Source: Crocodylus rhombifer (Eukaryota; Chordata; Crocodylia; Crocodylidae). Taken from it: a DNA stretch of 64,000 nt. Below are positions 11,205 through 23,594 of this stretch, one piece after another; the stretch's first letter is position 1, and the number at the start of each line of letters is the position of its first letter. The position numbers were made by a program, and so were the translations under genes. Under the pieces are notes generated by a model. That model saw nothing but the letters and a program-made list of their open reading frames with translations, did no database searches and was not told the DNA's origin. The stretch is taken from positions 1 through 64,000 of the forward strand of contig JAVSML010019201.1 in NCBI GenBank assembly GCA_038503035.1, given 5' to 3'.

Positions 11205-14019
11205 CTGGAAGGACGAGACAGGAATACAATTATAAAATAATCATTACTATCATTTATTTAAACTACCTTCTACATCTTCAAAATTTTATAAACATTTGTG
11301 GACAGAATTAACCCTACTACAGAAGATTCTACCTAGCAACTGTCTGCTAGGCAAGATGCTCTTTCAAAAGCTCAAGGAAGACAGGGGTACTGCAGCTAGT
11401 ACCAGTTTGGAAGCAGAGCCACTGAGTCAAAAGAAGTGGGGACTGATGAAGTTCTAAGTGGCAGGCAAGGCTGTCATTCAGTAAAATGACTGAATCATAG
11501 GGTACCCAGAAAATGATGCTAACTAAAGAAAAGCCTCTATCAGTCATAGTTACAGAAGTCTTTATATTAATAGTATACTTAAGTTCAAATAAAAAAAGAG
11601 TCTAGTTACCTGAGAAAGAGGGAGTACTGCGTTTTAAGATACTGAATGCCTGAAATGTAATTTTTTCCAAAAAGAAGTTCAAAGTATTTAATTATTATAC
11701 CTACCGGCAATATTTGCCTTTTACAATAAAATACAGGTAGATAAAAGTCCCTCTCCCTCACCCACTGCTAAAAGAGAAACTGTTCAACTGTACAGTGTGG
11801 GAGATAAAGAAACTGACTATATCCAAAAGTTGCCTTTGAGAGAAAAAAGCTCCCCCCTTTTTGCCTTGGTAGTCATGTTTCTCTCTGCTTTTAAAATGAG
11901 AACTAGGTGAATTCAGACAAATGTGTGATTTCCTATATTCCTTTTAGGGGGAGAAATTTAAAAAGGATGCAGAGTCAACCCAACAGATGTGCAACTACAA
12001 AATACTATCACTTCCCTGTTATGAATAAAGCAGATCATTTGGAGCGGAAATTCAATAAGGAGTAATTGTTACTGAAAATCACCACAGATAAGCCCAAAGT
12101 TTTATTTTTAGAGTGGAGGCCATCCAATTTTTTCCTCGGGTTCTGACTATATCTATTTCCAAGACAAATCTCCATGGCATAAATGCAGGACTAGTTCTAA
12201 AGGATTAATGCAACTGTGAAAAATGAAAAACATTCAAATTGTGCCTTAAAAATTCCCAAGACATCAGTGGGTTTTTTCTGAATTAATTTTATAAAGTCTA
12301 AATGAGTCACAACCTACAGCTACACACAGCTCCCCAACCCCAATGAAAACTAAAAGTTAAGGGTTGAGAGAAGTCTAGTCTTCCTGCTCAAGCACCACCC
12401 ACTTAGTTCCTAAGATTTTTCCTTTCTAATTAATTTAACATAGGTGTTAAAGAAGTGGCATTGGAGGGCTGCACTGTCTGTTAAGATCCAATACTGGCAC
12501 ACTGTAAGCATGACTGATACTTCCTGTAGTGAAAATACCTTTACTCCAAAGTGTGCAGCAAGTTACCCATGTCAGACACACGGGCAAAACATTCAGGCAA
12601 GCATTTAATGGAGTGGGAAATAGAAAGACTGTTCTGCATCACAGAATGCTATTCAATTTAAAATGGGAACATAAGAAGAAAAAAGGTTTATGAAAGGCAT
12701 AAAGCTTCAAAAGGGGAAGAAAAGGCTACTATGATAGAAAACTTTAAAAAAAAAAACTCATAAATTATACTGCTTTGCTAAATGCTCTCCTGCAGTGGTT
12801 TCATGGGCCACTGGTGGTTCCTCCAAAGTACTTTTTGGTGGTCAAGAGTTGGTAGGTTACATGATTCTATCTCATCATTTTCAGCTGCATAAAAAACTAA
12901 AAATACATATCCCTTCTAAGTCTACTTTTCCATATAAATGCTCACTGTTGTTGCAACAGGGATGATGCTTAGTCTCTAACGGGAGGAATCCTGTGCAGAG
13001 AAGGGGCCATATGATTTTTGATTAAGATGCATGCCACACTGTGGAAAAGTTTAAGAACCCCTTGCTTTACTGCAGCCTCTGTTTTAGTGATATACAGATT
13101 TACCTGCTATCCAAATCAATCTCTCTATTTTGGCAGCCTAAAAGCCCCAGCAAAGAAGCTTTGTTGGCTCCAGAAACTGCATTCCTTTCACCACAGTGTT
13201 TCTAGTTCAATTACCAAATACACTATGCTTCTGGCAACACAAATAGCTTTTCAACATTTAATGTATTTGGCTTCCAAGCCCCCATTTGGAGGGCATTTTT
13301 TTCTTGGGGGGGTGCGCAAAGGAGAGTGAGAGCAGGGGCAGGGTGGCTAAAAGCAGTGTCAGATCCGATCAGCAGGACTGGCAGAAGCCATTTGTCAGAA
13401 GCAGAAACTTCAACAAAAATATGGCTTTCAGGTTTGTAGGCACAGTGGGGAATGTATTAGCAACTTTCAACTCTGCTGGCTCACCTGTGCTTTTATTCTC
13501 ACCATTCCTTCAGCTTCAGCCATTCTGGAGACCAGTTCCCCATGGATCCAAAATACTCTGTGAGCTACTATTAGACAACTTTTTATTTAGTAGACTATAA
13601 TAATATAGTCCCCATGTTGCAAACTGAGAAACCTGCTTAGTATGAAAAGATGCTGATAAGACAGTGAACCATCCCTACCTGAAAGCAAAATGATGATTTA
13701 TCTCCTTAAGAATAATCTAATACGGTGGCTTAATTCATTTCCATGGAAACCTAATGTTCAACTCCCATTGCCTGACCACACACACAATCAACTTAACATT
13801 TCATTCACATCCAAAGGAACTAGACCTTAAAAAAAAAAATCAGCATTTTCTTCTTTATGCACCTATTTTTCAGGGGATTTTGGAAAAACACTTAAAATCC
13901 AATTTGGAAGATAACATTCCTATTTGCTTTTACATGATACAAGCAGCAGCCTTTACAATAACTAACCATGCTTACTAGGAAAATGACCAATAAATTAAAT
14001 AGCCAAAAATATTAGATAC
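11205..14019 (-). other. NPEPPS: NPEPPS intron 9
   Basis: 2815 bases; contains the old hAT at 12793-13064. The remainder shows nothing I recognise. Confidence 0.9.
12793..13064. mobile_element. Old hAT (Charlie-like) element (272 bp)
   Basis: Left end CAGTGGTTTCATGGGCC and right end TTTAAGAACCCCTTG, with flanks CTCTCCTG and CTTTACTG matching at 6 of 8. Text such as GGGCCACTGGTGGTTC is typical of old Charlie-type elements. NPEPPS intron 9. Confidence 0.55.
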
Positions 14020-14134
14020 CATGGTCACAAGGTTTCCAAACCACTGATGAGCAAGTTCATGTCCCACAACCAGAGCAACCCATTGGCGGGATGAAGAACA
14101 GGAATTTTTGGGATCAATAAGAAGCGCAGTCTCC
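14020..14134 (-). CDS. NPEPPS: NPEPPS exon 9 (zinc site HELAH; rest of codon 283 to residue 321)
   Basis: After completing Arg283 it reads [20 protein letters not shown] then [23 protein letters not shown] (308-312) is the HEXXH zinc-binding motif: His308 and His312 are metal ligands and Glu309 activates water. The motif is intact. The acceptor is TACAG and the donor GTATCT, phase 2 in and phase 0 out. Confidence 0.98.
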
Positions 14135-15638
14135 CTGTATTTAAGGAATAAAGAGAGACAAATTGAGCAGTACATGTTTGGGGGAGCGGGAATATGATTA
14201 AGACAGACTGAATCATCTAAGCAAACTACAAATATCATCACTTCAACTGAAAAAAAACAAAGCTACTTTAGCTTGCACACAAAACAGTTGTTTTAAAATT
14301 TTATGGCTTTTGGGTTGTTTTGGAGTAATACTTCAACACATGCAAGAAGTCAAGCACAAAAACCCCAGATGAGAGAAAGAAACTTTATCCAAAATGAAAT
14401 AGTCTAACTATATGACTAGACAGTGAGGGAAAGCGGTCTCACCTTGATTTCAATTTACTTCCACACTGCATGGAGTATGCAAAGCAAGCCATCTTTCCCT
14501 CCCTCATCCCAGAAGGAGTCAGCTTTTCCATGTGCAGAGTTAATTAGCTGCATTGCAATTTCCACCTTAGATGCATGTTTCTATCCACAGAAACATCTGG
14601 ACACACACATCCACACACACAGCATTCACTAAAACTCTCTAAATTGATTACAAGTCAAAGGTCATTTACAAACACCATGTCATAACCAGAGCCGGGGGGA
14701 GGGAGGGTGTCAAGCAGGAGGGATTTCTGAACTCCTGCAACTGGGAGGGAACTCTCTCGAATTAAATACAGATTGAAACTGCAGACTATTTCAATCTCCA
14801 GTCAATAACAATGTGCAAGCAGTGGGCCCAACTGAATATAAGGAAACAATGCAGTGCTGGAATTGTCTTTCAAAATTTGACTCACCAAGGGCAAATAATT
14901 TTTTCCACAGAGTAAAATACCAGCTCTCATCAGCATGGCAGTGAGCAGGCAAGTAACATTTTTGTTTGGGCTGGTAAATCCTTGTGACAATTTTGTAAGG
15001 CCAAATTAAAGGGGTAAATTTAAAACCAGAACACCTCCCCACCCCCTGAAATCTCTATTCAAAAGAAAAATCAAAATGAGAACAAATAAAGAGTCCCATG
15101 TTGTAGAAGACTGAAAAGGAAGAATCTTCTAACAACCAAAAAGATACGAGTATGAAGGAAAAGGTGTGAAATTTTGTTCATTTGATCAAGAAACTGGAAA
15201 TGGAAGGCAAAATAAAGTTTTAAAATTATTCAACCCATATTTGTACTGTGCTTGCAGAAATTTACCAACTTTGCTAGTAGACTTAAAATAAGAAACATTT
15301 CTCCAAGCCACGTAACTAACTATGGAATTGTTGGGGAAGAGAGAGGGAGGGGGGAGGATTCAGCCAGGAAAACTCTTTCTTTTGCAGAAATTACTGTGTT
15401 GTCAGAGGCTTTAAAATCTTATACTGCTGGACAAAAAAAATCTTAACAGATCATTCTTGCCCTCCTCAGATTTATATAATAATATAAAAGTAAAGTTACC
15501 CAAGACTGAAATTAGAGTTGGAGGAAGTTACTTAAGCTTACTTTGGGCAAAGCCCAAACATTACAACTCCCTAAAATTAATCCAATTACCTCCAAAATTA
15601 GCGAACAAAGGGGGAAAGACAGTATTTTAACAGCATAC
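14135..15638 (-). other. NPEPPS: NPEPPS intron 8
   Basis: 1504 bases with a short CA-rich stretch near 14600; otherwise no recognisable feature. Confidence 0.9.
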
Positions 15639-15672
15639 CTATAAGTAACAAGGCCCCAGTTCTCCATGGCAC
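15639..15672 (-). CDS. NPEPPS: NPEPPS exon 8 microexon (GAMEN; rest of codon 272 to part of 283)
   Basis: This 34-base exon completes Gly272 and encodes AMENWGLVTY plus two bases of Arg283. GAMEN is the exopeptidase signature of M1 aminopeptidases and positions the free alpha-amino group of the substrate. It is the shortest coding exon in the window. Skipping it would shift the frame just before the zinc site. The acceptor is TAAAG and the donor GTATGC. Confidence 0.97.
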
Positions 15673-15778
15673 CTTTATAAAATAAATACAAAGGTTTATT
15701 GATATTGATACACACCTTCCTAAACATTTAAAATTCAAATAAATCAATACAGTTCATCAATAAAGTTAGTTACTTTAC

Positions 15779-15875
15779 CAGCAGCAAAGTCTGCAATAGC
15801 TATGAGATCAATTTTAGGAAGAGGGTAAGGAACACTGAAGTAGTCCTTATAAAAAGGCAGAGTTTTAGCAGCAAC
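15779..15875 (-). CDS. NPEPPS: NPEPPS exon 7 (residues 240-271 plus 1 base)
   Basis: Encodes VAAKTLPFYKDYFSVPYPLP then KIDLIAIADFAA and the first base of Gly272. The PYPLPKIDLIAIADFAAGAMEN stretch leads into the exopeptidase GAMEN motif, which binds the substrate N-terminus; the motif is split here by a phase-1 intron of only 106 bases. The acceptor is CATAG and the donor GTAAAG. Confidence 0.97.
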
Positions 15876-16352
15876 CTATGAAAAAAAATGAAACGAGAAA
15901 CTCGGTAAATACTGAGTTAACTTGTAGTAATAGGCCAAAACTGTTTTTTTTCCCCTAATGTGGCTAGAAGAACCCTAGAAAACACCACATGCTGGCTTCT
16001 TTCCCAGAAGTCTCATTACCAAAAGGCAGGACTGCTATGAAGTCTTAACACCAACATTTGGAAGTATCTAATCCTCCCCCAGCTCCTACATTTCAATTGA
16101 TATTTGCTACCTTACACTACGTATGAGATTATAATGCCAAATCACCTCAAAACTGTTTAGAAGTACATTTGTCATCACTTAAGTTTAATTTTTCTGTGAT
16201 TAATATTTCAGCTTAATAAGTTTCTCCAAGTCACTAGGCAAAACCAAACTAACACAATAACAAAGTCTGCAACAACTCCATCTAGCCTTCTCTACCAAAT
16301 TTAGGGGCTGTACAAAAAAAAATAATAATAATATCAGTGTGAATGCATTTAC
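15876..16352 (-). other. NPEPPS: NPEPPS intron 6
   Basis: 477 AT-rich bases; nothing recognisable beyond a short AAT repeat near the exon 6 donor. Confidence 0.9.
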
Positions 16353-16553
16353 CTCTAATGCAAACTTTCCTTGTTCTGCTTTGCTAACAGGAGTGTAAAC
16401 ACGTACTAAGACACCATCAAGCGACCTGGTCTCTACAAAGTCATATTCTCCCACCACGAATGCTACTAGGTAGGTTGACATTATAGGGGTTTGAGCAAAT
16501 TTCACTTCCACCAGATTTTCATCATCAGGGTACGGCTTCCGGTCTATGACGTT
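16353..16553 (-). CDS. NPEPPS: NPEPPS exon 6 (residues 173-239)
   Basis: The 67 codons start NVIDRKPYPDDENLVEVKFA, include QTPIMSTYLVAFVVGEYDFV and end GKFALE before a GTAAAT donor. The MSTYLVAFVVGEYD block is a hallmark of the puromycin-sensitive aminopeptidase branch of M1. Substitutions relative to remembered human include RTPV to QTPI and KDGVCV to LDGVLV, all conservative in position. Both junctions are phase 0. Confidence 0.97.
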
Positions 16554-16830
16554 CTTTTCAACAAAATAAAAGGAAAACTAGTTCAAGTTTCACAGGAAGT
16601 GACACTGGATTACATAAATTTGACTAGTTATTGCTCCATTATTAGGAATATGTACTTTTAACACTTTAAACCTTTAAAGACAAACAAGCAAACAAACAAA
16701 AATACCTATCGATACAATCACCGTGCAATTTTAAAAAGTCACCGTATTTTCAGTTCCCCTTCAGCGAACAAGCCAGGGGGGAAAAAAACATGTTTGTTTT
16801 TTTGTTTTTTTTTAAATTTATCCTATACAT

Positions 16831-17094
16831 CAGGGGTGTGCTATCTTTTCCAGCTGTGGACCAGAATGACCCACCTGAGGTCAAATGTGGGTAGGCACTA
16901 GGAGGACCCTCACCTCCCCCCGCCTCCACAGCTGGTGCTCGTCTTCATGATAGCCTAAGGAAAGTGACTGCAGTTGAAGGTCCTCCCCACTCCCCCCATA
17001 CTGCTGAATGCCAACAAAGGCCCACATCTGCAAGCTAGATCAAGTCTTTGCATGGGCCACATCTGGCCTGCAGGGCATAGGTTGTGGACCCCTG
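16831..17094. mobile_element. hAT non-autonomous element (264 bp)
   Basis: Begins CAGGGGTGTGCTATC and ends TTGTGGACCCCTG, between perfect 8-bp duplications CTATACAT (16823-16830 and 17095-17102). The interior carries the CATGGGCCACATCTGGCCTG phrase common to this group. NPEPPS intron 5. Confidence 0.85.
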
Positions 17095-17446
17095 CTATAC
17101 ATCATACATCCTATTACAGCACATAGGAAAAGCTCGTCAAGAGAATCTATTAGTTCCTAAACTTCCAATTTCCCCAGAGCGGTAACAGAATCCACACCTA
17201 TGGAGTCAGTGTCCTCCCACCCCAAAAAGTATTCAAAGAATAATTTTTTCTTCAAATTTTTAATTAACGACCGTCAGATCAGTGGGCAAAACTGTATTAT
17301 GTACTAGGCAGCTTGGTGCCATATGAACAGAAGAAACCAGTCTGGATTGAAAGTGATCTTTACTGGCAACTGGAGTTAAAATTATCCCAGTGACAGGAGT
17401 CTGTAGGATAAAAGGGAATTGTGATTTCTCAGCTAGTACACTTCAG

Positions 17447-17829
17447 TAGAGGTGCAGAGATAGACATTACGAGCAATCAGCTTTTTTTGGCCTGTGTAGC
17501 CGATAATGTTGCCAATAAATGCCATGTGCATGTGTGCAGCCACAGCATGAACACAGCCAAGAATACAGCCCAGCAGCTTGGAGAGCCTCCTGTTGGTAAG
17601 TCTGTGGGGCGGAAGGGGTGTGAGGAAGGTGCAGATTGGGCTCCCCCACCACAGTGAGGGAGTGGGGTGGGGCAGGCACCACCCAGCCCCCACACCCTTT
17701 CCTCTCCACAGACTTACCAGCTGGACAGTTGCATTTTGGCAATTAAATTGGTATCAGCCAATATGGCTGGTTAATAATCAGCCATCAGTATAAGCCATAA
17801 AAAAAATTTTTTTTATCTGTGCACCCCTA
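17447..17829. mobile_element. hAT element of the TAGAGGTGCA family, short copy (383 bp)
   Basis: Starts TAGAGGTGCAGAGATA and ends TCTGTGCACCCCTA; flanks CACTTCAG and GACTTTAG match at 6 of 8. The ends resemble those of the 36886-37885 element. NPEPPS intron 5. Confidence 0.7.
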
Positions 17830-18252
17830 GACTTTAGGAATATTCACATCATAATAAAAATAGGGATGCTGAAGATACCATTTTGTATGTGCTACGACTC
17901 ATTTATGTTATGTCTAAACTCCACTGAAAAGCTCTCCAAGGCAGAGTGTGTTTACACAGATACATAAACAAGCAAAGAGTTTGTTTTTTACAATCACTCC
18001 TTTAATCAAGTGGCACGTCATGTCTTATGCAAACTCATTTTAATAGACAATACTCTGTGCCACCCATGTTTAGTTTCCAAAGTACCATCTCCTCTTAACA
18101 TATCTGTCTCAAAAAAATGTCATCAAGTACAGCTGTTTAGCAATGACTAACAACACGTTCCTATGAATGGAAATGTCAGCAAAACCTGTCACTAGCAAAC
18201 AAAACTGCTACATACAAAATTTAGTTCATTTACTTGCGCATTAAGCACTTAC

Positions 18253-18360
18253 CATATTTGACAAAGCTACTCTGTCTTTAGGGACGACCAATGAGATATC
18301 AAATGTCGCCTTAATAGCAGGTTCATCCCAGCAAGGAAAGGCTCTGCGAGCATCAGTAGC
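18253..18360 (-). CDS. NPEPPS: NPEPPS exon 5 (residues 137-172)
   Basis: The 36 codons start [20 protein letters not shown], the M1-family motif ending the N-terminal sandwich, and finish [10 protein letters not shown] before a GTAAGT donor. The acceptor is TTCAG. Both junctions are phase 0. The sequence appears identical or nearly so to human from memory, as expected for a structurally constrained segment. Confidence 0.97.
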
Positions 18361-19244
18361 CTGAAGGAAATAAGAGCATTAACTAAACAAATCTTTCACA
18401 GAGAGATTACGACAATAAAGCATGCACAACTGCTGTTTGTTCTACATATAAGTAGTCAGACAAATTATGGCTGGTCACTGCTGTAAGATGTTTCCCTGTT
18501 CATCTCCCTTGACTCTTGGGGATTAGCACACTTCACTCTCAGCTTTAACTGATTTCATTCTTGGGGTCAAAATGAAACTGAAAAATGCCCCTGGCTCTGC
18601 TATTTCACACCAAGATATATTCCATTGTATTCAATAAAAGGCAAAGTGTTCTATATTTCTGTTTATGTAACAGACGAAGTAGACTGTTAAAGCATAGTAT
18701 AAAAATCTTTCCTAATGTCTAGTTATATAACCCTTGAGACAAAAAGCTGGCTCACACTGCAGAGGCCATTAGAATATTGGTAGCAAATAAGGGCATCCTA
18801 CTAAAAGATTAACTTGTTTTGTGAAGGCAGTTTACACAGAAATATTTAGTCCAAATATGCTAGAGGAGCTGTTTTTAATACTGCAGCTGTTACACATACA
18901 CATATACTAGGTACTATACATAGGCAGGATCCTTGACTAAGGAATTTGCAACAGCCTGCATTTGTTGACCTTCAGGTCGTAGTACAAAGGGTTTGTTACT
19001 TTGTTTTTTGTTGTTTGGGGGTTTTTTGGGGGAGGGGAGGGCAAGACAGGGGCCATAGAGGGAATGGTGTTTTTAAAACTACCAGCAGCCATTTTGCTTA
19101 GAGCTAGAAGCCAACCCCCCCTCCAACCCCCGATGGATCCTAGAAACCCAGCAACAAGTACAAAGAGATGAAACTAGGAAACTATAATCAAGTCTTTTCC
19201 TATGTTAGGGATAATACTTGCTGAAAGAAGAATATAGACCATAC
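18361..19244 (-). other. NPEPPS: NPEPPS intron 4
   Basis: 884 bases with a T/G-rich patch near 19000; no recognisable element. Confidence 0.9.
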
Positions 19245-19366
19245 CTCAAACTGAGTGACAGCAGCATAGCGTGTCTCTCCAGAAGGGGTGGTGTATTTAC
19301 TTCGATAAAAACCTTTCATTTTATCATTTAGCTCTCCAACAAAGTCTATCTTTAATGTCCCGGTCC
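19245..19366 (-). CDS. NPEPPS: NPEPPS exon 4 (rest of codon 96 to residue 136)
   Basis: Encodes G-TGTLKIDFVGELNDKMKGF and continues YRSKYTTPSGETRYAAVTQFE. The acceptor is CACAG and the donor GTATGG. The 122 bases are two to finish Gly96 plus 40 codons, so it exits in phase 0. The segment is the N-domain strand region preceding the strongly conserved [14 protein letters not shown] motif of the next exon. Confidence 0.96.
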
Positions 19367-20702
19367 CTGTGACAGAAACAGATTAGACACTGTCAGCTGG
19401 ATGTGCCAAAGAGAATGTTTATTTGGTCTAGAGACCTTCAGACCATGCTACTCAATTGGCCCACTGCCCTAAATAACTTTTCCCTCCAATTTATTTTTAC
19501 CCATCACTCTCTTGCCAACATCCCTCAAACACCTTCCCTACCCCCCAGGGACAACGTGACACACAACATGGCTCAAAGGCAACTAAGTGATACAAAGCTC
19601 TAGCAGGCATGGACATCTAGCACTCTGACTAGTACAGTGTCTGTGACACTACCTTGGACTCATTCTCCTTCTGCTAACGTTTCTTTATTGTAACCTGGCA
19701 CGGCTTTGTATTTCTGTGCAACTGAAAGGCAAGAGTCTGTATGCTCACAAAGCATTTTCAGATATTATATACATTATGTATGTGTACATGTGCACACAGA
19801 GTGCCTAAATAATTATCACCATCACCTGATGAATACCTAATACAAAAGTCAAAATGGAGCTCTGTCTGCTTTCTAGCTTTTAATTCAATTAGATCCAGGA
19901 TTAAGTCTGCCCTTGGTATTACAATACAAAGGGGAAACCTGATCTTGATAAGAAAGGCATTGTTCCAATAACCTATAGAATGTAGCACAGTAATATTTGC
20001 AGCGACTTATAAATTTTATATATTTGAACAAAGAGTAAACACCTGCTTTTTTCAAACCAGAGGCATATTCCAATCCAAAATAAACAAGTAAAAAAATAGA
20101 TTACCTCCAAGCAAACAAAACTTCAAGGAGTTTGCGTATTTGAAGCATAGAAAGCAATACAGTAATTCTTAGTCAGCTTAGTTCTTTCTGGTTAACAAAA
20201 GAACAGATCAACAGCATCTAACTTATGTTATAAACAGCTCCTGAGCCTTACTCCCAATGGTAGGCAGATAATTAGAAATCACCTCAACTGCTTAGGAGCA
20301 AACTTCACTATTACTGAAACAAACCACACTCTAAAATATGTTCATTTAATTCAATGTGATTTTATCATTCAAGCTTTTCACTGATCATATCAGTGATTTT
20401 ATCAGCAGCCATTCTTTATAAAGTAGGTCTCAAGTCAAGCGAGGCATTGTCTGCTATCACACTTTATTTTGGCAATCTAGCTACCAATACGATTATAATG
20501 GAGAATCAAAGTAATAACTAAGAAGCGAATAGAGAGACTGTAATCATTAAGACATTGTTCAGTCAGAATGGTTCATTTAAAATACATTCTTTGTCAAAGC
20601 CAAATGGATTTCTGACAAAAAAACTCCTAAGAAAACCGCCTTTAACACCAATTTTATGAACTACTCTCAATCTGATGCATTTAAATAACAAATTACCAAG
20701 TA

Positions 20703-21267
20703 CAGGCAGTCCTCGACTTTACAACACAATTAGTTCCTGACAACTACGTCTTAAGTCAAAATGTTGTAACTCGGGACCGATTTTCCCATAGGAAACAACA
20801 TTATAAATGGGGGGGGGGGGGGGGGGGGGGGGAGGGTGGTTCCCAAACCAAGGCTTGATACCCAATTTTCATCAAAAATAACCCAGAATTTTTGTACTCA
20901 ATCAATCAGAGATGAGTAATATAGCTACATTAATGTGTTTATATTATAAATAGCAATCATATTGATTTGGAAGGACTTCTTTGAGGTGACTTTGCTGGAC
21001 TTTTTGAAGAGTTCTTGGCTGGAGTCTTCTCAGGAGTCTTGGCTGAAGTTTGTCTGGTTTCTTAAAGAAAATGTCCAAGGAAGTTTGGACAGATGTTCTC
21101 CAGGGAGATGAGCGATGCAGCGAACTTGTTCGCTGGCATGGCATGGCATCAGATCATGTGTTGTAAAGTCGACACCGATGTCAGAAAGTTGAAACAGGGT
21201 GTCAATTTATAAACCTTGTAAGTGCAAAACATTTCAACTCAAAATGTTGTAAGTTGAGGATTGCCTG
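20703..21267 (-). mobile_element. Tigger/pogo-type element, short derivative (565 bp)
   Basis: Same family as the 53.0-kb element: left end CAGGCAGTCCTCGACTTTAC, right end TAAGTTGAGGATTGCCTG, with TA on the left flank and a decayed TT on the right. Only the last part of the transposase frame remains on the minus strand (20944-21100), with TSVQTSLDIFFKKPDK recognisable. It carries a run of 24 G at 20809-20832 where the sister copy has only five. It lies in NPEPPS intron 3. Confidence 0.8.
20809..20832 (+). repeat. Homopolymer of 24 G
   Basis: An uninterrupted run of 24 G inside the short Tigger copy; the paralogous site at about 53120 has five G. Confidence 0.9.
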
Positions 21268-22419
21268 TTTTCTATTCTTTTAATCTTTTGCTGATTTAAA
21301 ATAATTCATGAAGAAGTACAACATATAAAGTATCAGATTCATAAATTGGTACATATTTTATACGGCCATTTCTGAGTAAATATAAAACCTGGTGCAGCTT
21401 CCCATTGTTTGTTGGAGGCACTTCAAAAACTAAGACAGGTAAGAGAATTATATAGGAATTTTGAAGTATTTAAAAACTAATGTTTTAAAAGTATAAAATA
21501 TTATAAACTCATCAGAGTATCTTGCACCAGATTCTTTTTAAAAATCAGGGAAATATTCAAACAGTTCTACAAGCGGATCTTTTCTAAACTGTCCATGCAT
21601 CAGTATTTTATCAAACTGCTACTTGTAACAGAAACTGCTCAAGATATCAACACTCCCTTACAGTGCTGCTGTTGCTAGGCTGCATGATGCTTGTAGGCAA
21701 ACAACCCTCAGTAACTGTACACTTTTCCCACCTCTGAGCTAAAATTAGTCTACCAAATATTGCATAAAATAGTTAATAAACCCAGATGCAAAGGACAATG
21801 ACAGTCACTAAATATCTGATGGAAGATTCATGGCATTATCAGCACAGAACTACCACCTGCAAGAAAGATGCTTCTGTTGGTAACAGGTGTTCTGCAGTCA
21901 AGACAGCATGTGCAGTGTGGTGGAAAGGATTTTGTTTAGAGGTAGAAATTCCAGGAAGCCAAGTGATTTAGTCAGTGAACACCAATACACAGCATCTTCA
22001 GTGCCCTACCAACTTTAAGCAGTTCTCAGGTGGTAGGTGATTTACTTACTCAGACTGCCAAAGAAACCTTGCACTTGAAAACAGATGCAAGAGTAGTGTC
22101 AAAGATGGAAATCAGTCCCTTCAGCAGGTGGAGAGAGACCAAACTCAATTATGCAAGCCTTTCAAGAACCAGACCCTACCAACCCCGGTGGAAGAAAATC
22201 TGTATCTTACTGTTAATCTCATAAGCCAACTAAATGTTGCCTTCAACTCCAACTACTCGAAAATAAAAAACAAGATTTGAATTATGTCACAGGTCTGAAC
22301 AAGCCTCAAACTTGTATTTACACTTATACTGCAGGAAGATAAGCACAGAAAGTAAGTCTTGAAAACGAGCTGTAATACAGTTTAGTACTTCTGCTGTACA
22401 TACGGACAGCTTTCATTCA

Positions 22420-22605
22420 TTCCGTCCAGGAAGAGCACACACCAACTGCAGATGCTTCCTCAGACTGACGAAGGGTATTTATACTCAAAAGCTTGCAAAG
22501 AATTTTTCCAACTATTTAAGTGGTCTAATAAAAGATATCAGATTTACCCAAAGCACCTTGTCTGCCTATGTCCTTAGACCAACACAGCTATAACCTATAT
22601 CCCTG
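22420..22605 (+). repeat. Interspersed amniote repeat, class uncertain
   Basis: The passage from GACTGACGAAGGGTATTTA through GTCTAATAAAAGATATCAGA to TTAGACCAACACAGCTATAA recurs widely in amniote genomes as I recall. I cannot assign a superfamily. NPEPPS intron 3. Confidence 0.5.
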
Positions 22606-22881
22606 TTAAAATAACTAGATGATTTCATTCTTAATACTAATCCTTTATAAAAACTGGGCAGTCTATTTAACTGCAGAAATGTAGTTCTCAGGCCAGTGAG
22701 TAAGAGTTGTCTGATATTTACCCAGATTGTGAAATTTGGAAGGGGAAAAAAAATCACATTCCAAAAGGAATAAGTAATGCGGAAGTAAGACAGGTCCACC
22801 CTAGGCAATAGAGAAAGTTTTGAAAACACACTCTTGCTCAGCCAAGTAGCATAGGAATCCGAGATAAGAAGTACCTCTTAC

Positions 22882-22959
22882 CTTTCTGAAGAGTACTGGG
22901 AAAGGAGAGAGTAACTTTCTCATCTTCATTCTGATAATTGAATCCTGTGGCATGTATTT
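22882..22959 (-). CDS. NPEPPS: NPEPPS exon 3 (rest of codon 70 to residue 95, plus 1 base)
   Basis: After two bases that complete Glu70 it reads IHATGFNYQNEDEKVTLSFP then STLQK and one G of the split Gly96. The acceptor is TTTCAG and the donor GTAAGA. The 78-base length keeps phase 1 to phase 1. A Thr-to-Lys change (LQK for LQT) is the only clear difference from the human sequence as remembered. Confidence 0.95.
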
Positions 22960-23321
22960 CTGAAATGGAAACAGAACTCTGTTCAAAATAAGAGCTGAAA
23001 AGTGTTTCCTTAATTCAAGAGCACTTTACACTTACACTTCACAGTGAATTGAACCCATCTGATTAATCTTGATTACAGCATATTATGTTCAAGATTTCAA
23101 TTAACACAGAACAATATAAATCTAAACAATAAAAGAAGTACCACCTATTGACAGCATTCAATGTTGTATTTATCTTGCCCTGGGCAACAATTGTAAGCAT
23201 GTTTATGTTGGATCAAAGATCATAAAGTTTCCATGCATCTATTTTACTCCAGGTCACCACTTAATAAATTCTATCCTCCCTACATGCACACATTTATTTC
23301 TTTGTAGATGTATGCATGTGC

Positions 23322-23348
23322 GGGTGTGTGCATGCACACGCACACACA
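23322..23348. repeat. Alternating purine-pyrimidine palindrome
   Basis: Contains the perfect 14-bp palindrome GTGTGCATGCACAC (23326-23339) within a short CA/TG tract in intron 2. Confidence 0.7.
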
Positions 23349-23405
23349 TACTTCCAAGGAAATACTGAATTTGTAAAAATTTGGGAAGGCTCTCGGAGCT
23401 TAAAG

Positions 23406-23594
23406 CAGGGGTGGCCAACATGTGGCCCATGTATCACAAGTGGCATAGGCAGCCTCTGTGTGGCACAGCTGACTGGGGGGACAGAGCAAGGAGAAGGAAG
23501 CACAGCAGCAGATCAGACAGAGGAAGGGGATCGGAAGGGGAGGGTGCAGGGCTGATTTGTGGCACACCTGCCAAAAAAGGCTGGCATTCCACTA
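23406..23594. mobile_element. hAT MITE (189 bp)
   Basis: Begins CAGGGGTGGCCAACATGTGG and ends GGCTGGCATTCCACTA, flanked by GCTTAAAG and GCTTAGAG (7 of 8). Related in inverted orientation to 61920-62144. NPEPPS intron 2. Confidence 0.8.

Larger units (their letters stand above)
16554..18252 (-). other. NPEPPS: NPEPPS intron 5
   Basis: 1699 bases carrying two hAT elements (16831-17094 and 17447-17829); the rest is unremarkable. Confidence 0.9.
19367..22881 (-). other. NPEPPS: NPEPPS intron 3
   Basis: 3515 bases; contains the short Tigger copy and the 22420-22605 repeat. Other parts show nothing I recognise. Confidence 0.9.
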
